DNA from: Calothrix sp. MO_167.B12
GTDB taxonomy: Bacteria > Cyanobacteriota > Cyanobacteriia > Cyanobacteriales > Nostocaceae
Assembly: GCA_030066045.1 (NCBI GenBank)
Contig: JASJCJ010000056.1
Coordinates: 1-45,590, forward strand
Length of the DNA stretch: 45,590 nucleotides
Direction of reading: 5' to 3'
Each line of letters opens with the position of its first letter. Positions within the stretch are counted from its first letter, which is position 1. Of the stretch, positions 42,401 through 45,590 are shown piece after piece. A program made the translations under genes and the position numbers. The notes under the pieces were generated by a model. The model saw only the letters and a program-made list of their open reading frames with translations. It had not been told where the DNA came from and ran no database searches.

Positions 42401-44821
42401 TTTTTCAGCAGTATTGAAATTGCCATTCAAATATTCTACTTCTGCAGTTTCTACGTATAACCCTAGGAGAAAATTATAATTAGTCTGCCAATTAGATGAA
42501 TCTAAAAGTGACATACTAAGGTTAAAATATTTTAATGCGGCATTAAATGCTGAATTTTTCTTAGCTTTATTGCCGGCAATCCTATTGAGATAAGCTAACT
42601 CATATTTATCTTCCTTCTTGTGCAGTAAGTCAACTCCATAATTTAACTGGTTAACAATATTTAAAATATTATTATCTAAATCTTCCTCTGGCGTTAATTT
42701 CTTGAGTAATTTACCAATATAAACATGGGTTTCCTGCTTTTCTTCTGGGGGAATTAATGAATAACTAGCTTGCTGTACCCGGTCATGCAAAAATTTATAA
42801 CCTATCTTTTGAGAATCAAATCCAGATTCCTGATCTTGGAATAGTAATGGAATACGATATGCTTCACTTAATGGGAGAATTAAACCAGACTGAACAGCAG
42901 TATTTAGGTCATTAGCAGTGTCAAAAGCAGATTTTGTACTTACAGTTGATAATACATCAAGAGTAAACTTATCCCCAATACAAGCAGCCAGTTTCAACAT
43001 ATCTTGCGTACTGGTTGGCAACTTCTGAATTCGATTAGCAACTAACTCAACTACACTTTTATCTGTAATACCGATTGCATTAATCTCTTGAAGATCCCAT
43101 TGCCATAATTGTTGACTAAAATCAAAAATTAATAATGAATCTTGATACAATGCTTGTAGTAATTGCGTGATGAAAAATGGATTACCACCTGTTTTATTAA
43201 AAATTAGTTTTGCAAGTTCATCACTACGATTTTGATGATCATTGAGAGTTTCTGCTGATAGTTGTCTAACATTATCTTCATGAAGTGGTCGTAAAACAAT
43301 ATTACTCACACAAGTCCCTGCTTTTTCAATCTCTTCAATTGTTGTGATTAAAGGATGTGTTGCTGAGACTTCATTATCTCGATATGCACCAATTACTAAT
43401 AAATGTTTGATCTGTGCATTGGTAACTAATAGTTGCATTAATTGCAAAGTTGCAGAATCAGCCCATTGCAAATCATCTAAGAAAATGACCAAGGGGTGTT
43501 CTTTTGTGGCAAATATTTGCATAAATTCTTGAAATACCCGATTAAATCGATTCTGGGATTCTGTCGGTGGCAGTTCGGATACTTCTGGTTGTTTGCCAAT
43601 AATTAATTCTAAAGAGGGGATAACGTTAATAACTACTTGTCCATTACTACCTACTGCTGCTTTAATTTTTTCCTTCCATACTTCGATTTGGGTTGATGTT
43701 TCGGTTAGTAATTGTTGCATTAACGACTCGAAAGCCTGTATCAGAGATGCATAAGGAATATCCCGCTTGAATTGGTCAAATTTACCCGATATAAAATATC
43801 CCTTACGGGCTGTGATAGGTTTGTTTACCTCGTTGATAACCGATGTTTTACCAATACCCGAATAACCGGATACCAGCATTAACTGAGTTTCTCCCCCAGC
43901 CACTTGCTCAAATGCATTTAACAGGGATGTTACTTGTTCTTCCCTACCGTAGAGTTTTTGAGGAATAAGTAGTTGCGATTGTAAATCTAATGCGCCGGGT
44001 ACAAAATCACTGTTACCATTGGCTAACTGTTCCAAATCTGCCAGTAATCCCTTTGCTGATTGATATCTATCCTCGGCATTTTTCGCCATTAATTTGTTAA
44101 TAATACCAACCCAAATATCGGGGATTTGGGGATTTAGTTCTTGGATTGATGTGGGAGTTTTGGCAATGTGAGAATGTATCAATTCCATCACATCTTGGCT
44201 CTGAAATGGTAAACAACCTGTGAGCAGTTCGTATAATGTCACCCCTAGGGAATAGAAATCGCTGCGATAGTCGAGGGTACGGTTCATCCTTCCCGTTTGC
44301 TCTGGTGATAAATAAGCAAGGGTTCCTTCGAGTTGGTTGGGGTTATTACTGACGATTTCTTTGGATAACCGTGAAGCAATACTAAAGTCGGTTATTTTGA
44401 TTTCCTTATTATCGGGGTTAATGATGATATTGGCTGGTTTAATATCTTTGTGGATTATATTTTGACTGTGGATGTAGATAAGAGCTTTGGCGACTGCTTT
44501 GGCTATTTCTAATGTCAAACTAACTGAAGGTTTTGTTGATTTGAGATACTGTTTGAGGGAAATACCGTCAAAGTCCTCAAATACCAGCACCAAACGTTTT
44601 TCGTAACTATCCAGGCTAAGAGCTTTAACTACCCAAGGGTTGTCAAGTCCTTGAACGATTGAATATTCGTGTTTGAGACGGGCTATAGCTTCAATACTGG
44701 GGAACTCATCCTTGAGAATTTTCAGGATTACTGGTTGCTTATCCTTAATTCCCCGATCAACATAAGTATTTCTACTAGTATGAATGTGTTCTGTGAAAGA
44801 AAAACCAGGAATCATCAACAT
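39407..44821 (-). CDS. Ser/Thr kinase - AAA ATPase - GAF - histidine kinase (HstK-type)
   Basis: A 1804-residue signalling protein. Residues about 8-265 form a Ser/Thr kinase: catalytic HKDIKPAN near 127, APE-region LSPEQTGR. DFG is replaced by DFS, and no canonical glycine-rich loop is seen. Next comes an AAA_16/STAND ATPase with Walker A GYSGIGKT (near 319) and Walker B-like VIFLDDLQWAD. A long helical TPR-like region (about 620-1290) follows, then a GAF domain (about 1340-1485), a coiled coil, HisKA with LVAGVAHEVNNPVSF (His near 1548), and HATPase motifs NLLANGIDAL, DNGPGM and GKGTGLGLS. This architecture is known from Anabaena as the HstK/PknE-related dual kinases. No receiver domain is fused. 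No partner response regulator is adjacent. Confidence 0.93.
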   Translation of the reverse strand: MLMIPGFSFTEHIHTSRNTYVDRGIKDKQPVILKILKDEFPSIEAIARLKHEYSIVQGLDNPWVVKALSLDSYEKRLVLVFEDFDGISLKQYLKSTKPSVSLTLEIAKAVAKALIYIHSQNIIHKDIKPANIIINPDNKEIKITDFSIASRLSKEIVSNNPNQLEGTLAYLSPEQTGRMNRTLDYRSDFYSLGVTLYELLTGCLPFQSQDVMELIHSHIAKTPTSIQELNPQIPDIWVGIINKLMAKNAEDRYQSAKGLLADLEQLANGNSDFVPGALDLQSQLLIPQKLYGREEQVTSLLNAFEQVAGGETQLMLVSGYSGIGKTSVINEVNKPITARKGYFISGKFDQFKRDIPYASLIQAFESLMQQLLTETSTQIEVWKEKIKAAVGSNGQVVINVIPSLELIIGKQPEVSELPPTESQNRFNRVFQEFMQIFATKEHPLVIFLDDLQWADSATLQLMQLLVTNAQIKHLLVIGAYRDNEVSATHPLITTIEEIEKAGTCVSNIVLRPLHEDNVRQLSAETLNDHQNRSDELAKLIFNKTGGNPFFITQLLQALYQDSLLIFDFSQQLWQWDLQEINAIGITDKSVVELVANRIQKLPTSTQDMLKLAACIGDKFTLDVLSTVSTKSAFDTANDLNTAVQSGLILPLSEAYRIPLLFQDQESGFDSQKIGYKFLHDRVQQASYSLIPPEEKQETHVYIGKLLKKLTPEEDLDNNILNIVNQLNYGVDLLHKKEDKYELAYLNRIAGNKAKKNSAFNAALKYFNLSMSLLDSSNWQTNYNFLLGLYVETAEVEYLNGNFNTAEKIANIVIGKASSILDQAKAYEVIMQLYIAQNLMLEALNFGIKILHDFGISLPKKPTLVNVVAAIAKTKLALAGKRIEDLVKLPEMTDPDKLAVLRILMVMIPAASQAGSLLFPLTVLAIVRLSIKYGNSPATAFGYTSYGAILCDKFGDIESGYRFGCLGQELLDKMDANFLKCKINFLFNGAIKHFKNPINKTIVPLTRAMQTGLETGDVEYVGYNAWVVSENLFLNGTNLDLVEKKLSKYIKQLNQLNLSDNALAISVFLQKVLNLQGKSSNTVDLIGNAFNEIKDKQVLTKSSTILGGVYASKTVLAYLFNDYEQAINNGLLTEKIHDNNPGFLPYSVNNFYYSLALLAQYPQATNSERQQYLKQVATNQKKMKLWAVHAPCNYQNKYDLVEAEKARILGKENIAAKLYDQAITGAKTNNYIQEVALANELAAKFYLASGKTNFAKTYMTDAYYDYIKWGAYAKVQNLETRYPNLIIRNTVQPSEIGANTTISTSISISTTGKTTSISQNLDLASVMKASEAIQSNMQIETLPHRLLSIIIENAAAQKGCMLLEKNNSFQIKAIEDANGGDTSALQSIPFEKSDILPHSAINYVSRTQKPLVVRDADKDSVTKNDPYIEKHKCKSILCLPIQYQGKLIGIFYLENNLVTSAFTPKHLELVKILATQAAISITNAQLFSQEKQKSQELQRSLEQLEITQGQLVEKAQDLEEALMKLQNTQSQLVHTEKISALGQLVAGVAHEVNNPVSFISSNLFHAEQYVSDLVNHLKLYQEKYGDEEDEEIVEDAESMDLEYLLDDLPQMLKSMKLGTVRIKDIMQSLRNFSRNDGDQKRIVDITEGIDSTILILGHRLKAKPERPAIQIIKEYDTNLPQIECYPGQLNQVFMNLLANGIDALDESNEGKTYQEIEENPNTITIRTTTEDDWVQISIQDNGPGMSEETRQKLFAAFFTTKPEGKGTGLGLSISYQIVTENHGGTLDCISKLGEGAEFVIRIPVN

Positions 44822-45331
44822 TTTTAACTTTATCCTTAAGTCAAAAGTATCTCTGTATTGAGGATTCCCATTTATTTTATGTTTTTAACAAATTGACTGA
44901 CCCTATTAAAAATAAAGTTGGATATAACAGTCGGTGGTTAGTACGTGACGCTATAAGTTTAATAGCTATGTTCAAACATTTTCCCAGAGTCGCACAACGG
45001 TAAGAATTAGGTCAGAAACATATAGCAGTTTTCGTTTGAGTAGAATACAAAGTTTATTCCTAATGCCCATTCTAGAATAGAAGTCCATCCCATAAGGCTA
45101 TATTTTATCCAAGTAAAAAATTATATTGCACTGATTGTGCCTATCCTAGAGAAAAAATATGCCAGTTGTGTAAGTCCTAACTATATGATAAAGGCATCCA
45201 AATTCTTAAGATTTATTTCACAATTCAAGATTGAGACTAATGTAAATTCTCACTCAGAAAGCAATAAGGTTTTTTACACTTTTCGTCTTATGGCAGAGAA
45301 GTCTGATTTGATTGCTCTAATTCACCTTAAT
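44822..45331. other. AT-rich spacer, nothing clear
   Basis: No convincing gene, repeat family or promoter. A 76-codon plus-strand frame (45137-45367) overlaps the end of the minus-strand gene and has no ribosome site, so I leave it out. Confidence 0.5.
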
Positions 45332-45590
45332 TTACTCACCTTTGGAATCATCCATCGATTTAAGTAACTCCTCTATGTACATTTGGGGAATCCTTTCAAG
45401 TAGTGAACGGTATTGACTTTCTGGAAGTTTTTGTAAATGCGATATTGCCTGGGAGCTGAATTGTTTAACTAGTTCAAGACAATTGTCTATGGATTTACTA
45501 TCTTGAAAGATTCTTTGAAGTTCTTTTTTCTGACTAGCAGATGGCATAGTTCCAATTGCATCTATTATTGTCTTTCGTTGTGGAGAATCA
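45332..45590 (-). CDS. 3' end of a gene, possibly polyprenyl synthetase family (partial)
   Basis: The frame stays open to the window edge, so the ATG at 45547 need not be the start. The visible 85 residues are helical: ...DAIGTMPSASQKKELQRIF, SKSIDNCLELVKQFSSQAISHLQKLPESQYRSLLERI. The pattern of a Cys/Glu-containing helix, then A...HL..LP.S.YR..L, is like the last helices of geranylgeranyl/polyprenyl diphosphate synthases, but the Asp-rich motifs would be outside the window. The product name is therefore tentative. Confidence 0.5.
   Translation of the reverse strand, partial: DSPQRKTIIDAIGTMPSASQKKELQRIFQDSKSIDNCLELVKQFSSQAISHLQKLPESQYRSLLERIPQMYIEELLKSMDDSKGE

Noticed and set aside
45137-45367. 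76-codon plus-strand frame near the right end
   Set aside because: No ribosome site, no recognisable motif, and it overlaps the better-supported minus-strand gene end.

Overview
The window looks like chromosome of a filamentous, probably heterocyst-forming cyanobacterium (Nostocales). It carries oxygenic-photosynthesis genes (chlI, petC, petA), the cyanobacterial order rplS-trnW-secE-nusG-rplK-rplA-rplJ-rplL, many HIP1 octamers (GCGATCGC, about 25 by eye), 7-8 nt tandem repeats (STRRs) and several families of short palindromic or MITE-like repeats. I assign no species.

Layout. 1-5 kb: a hypothetical gene, chlI, a small membrane protein and a DNA polymerase beta-like nucleotidyltransferase, separated by repeat-rich spacers. 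5-10.6 kb (minus strand): a secreted peptidoglycan-binding protein, a catalytically dead plus an active M16 peptidase, and purK. 11.5-14.6 kb: a conserved hypothetical, a DUF3067 gene, then petC-petA with a terminator. 14.9-16.0 kb: an acidic peptide with a double-glycine leader and a truncated RelE/ParE toxin. 16.9-19.3 kb (plus): dnaJ-tusA-rsgA joined by ATGA overlaps. 19.4-23.7 kb (minus): the ribosomal protein/NusG/SecE block with an L10 leader and tRNA-Trp. 24.4-25.3 kb: a family 2 glycosyltransferase.

25.7-32.7 kb is the most unusual part. On the minus strand are a multi-pass membrane protein, a candidate NC-motif papain-like peptidase and three GTPases of the AIG1/Toc34 (paraseptin) type, two of them with glycine-zipper tails. 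Divergently, behind a near-consensus TTGACA-N17-TAGTAT promoter, lies an array of 20 tRNA genes. Three of these carry the same 27-nt mobile repeat inside the T-loop; another has a leucine anticodon on a body without a long variable arm; a 98-bp MITE interrupts the array. I see no HIP1 site from about 25.7 to 35.0 kb, which fits an acquired segment.

32.9-37.4 kb (minus): an RND efflux pump (lipoprotein adaptor plus permease). 37.7-38.8 kb: mtnA. 39.4-44.8 kb: an 1804-residue Ser/Thr kinase-AAA-GAF-histidine kinase. The right edge holds the 3' end of a gene resembling a polyprenyl synthetase C-terminus.

Best candidates for undescribed biology: (i) the 27-nt repeat in tRNA T-loops, with filled and empty sites visible in this same window, and (ii) the Toc34/AIG1-like GTPase + peptidase + membrane protein cassette, a possible membrane-associated conflict or stress system.
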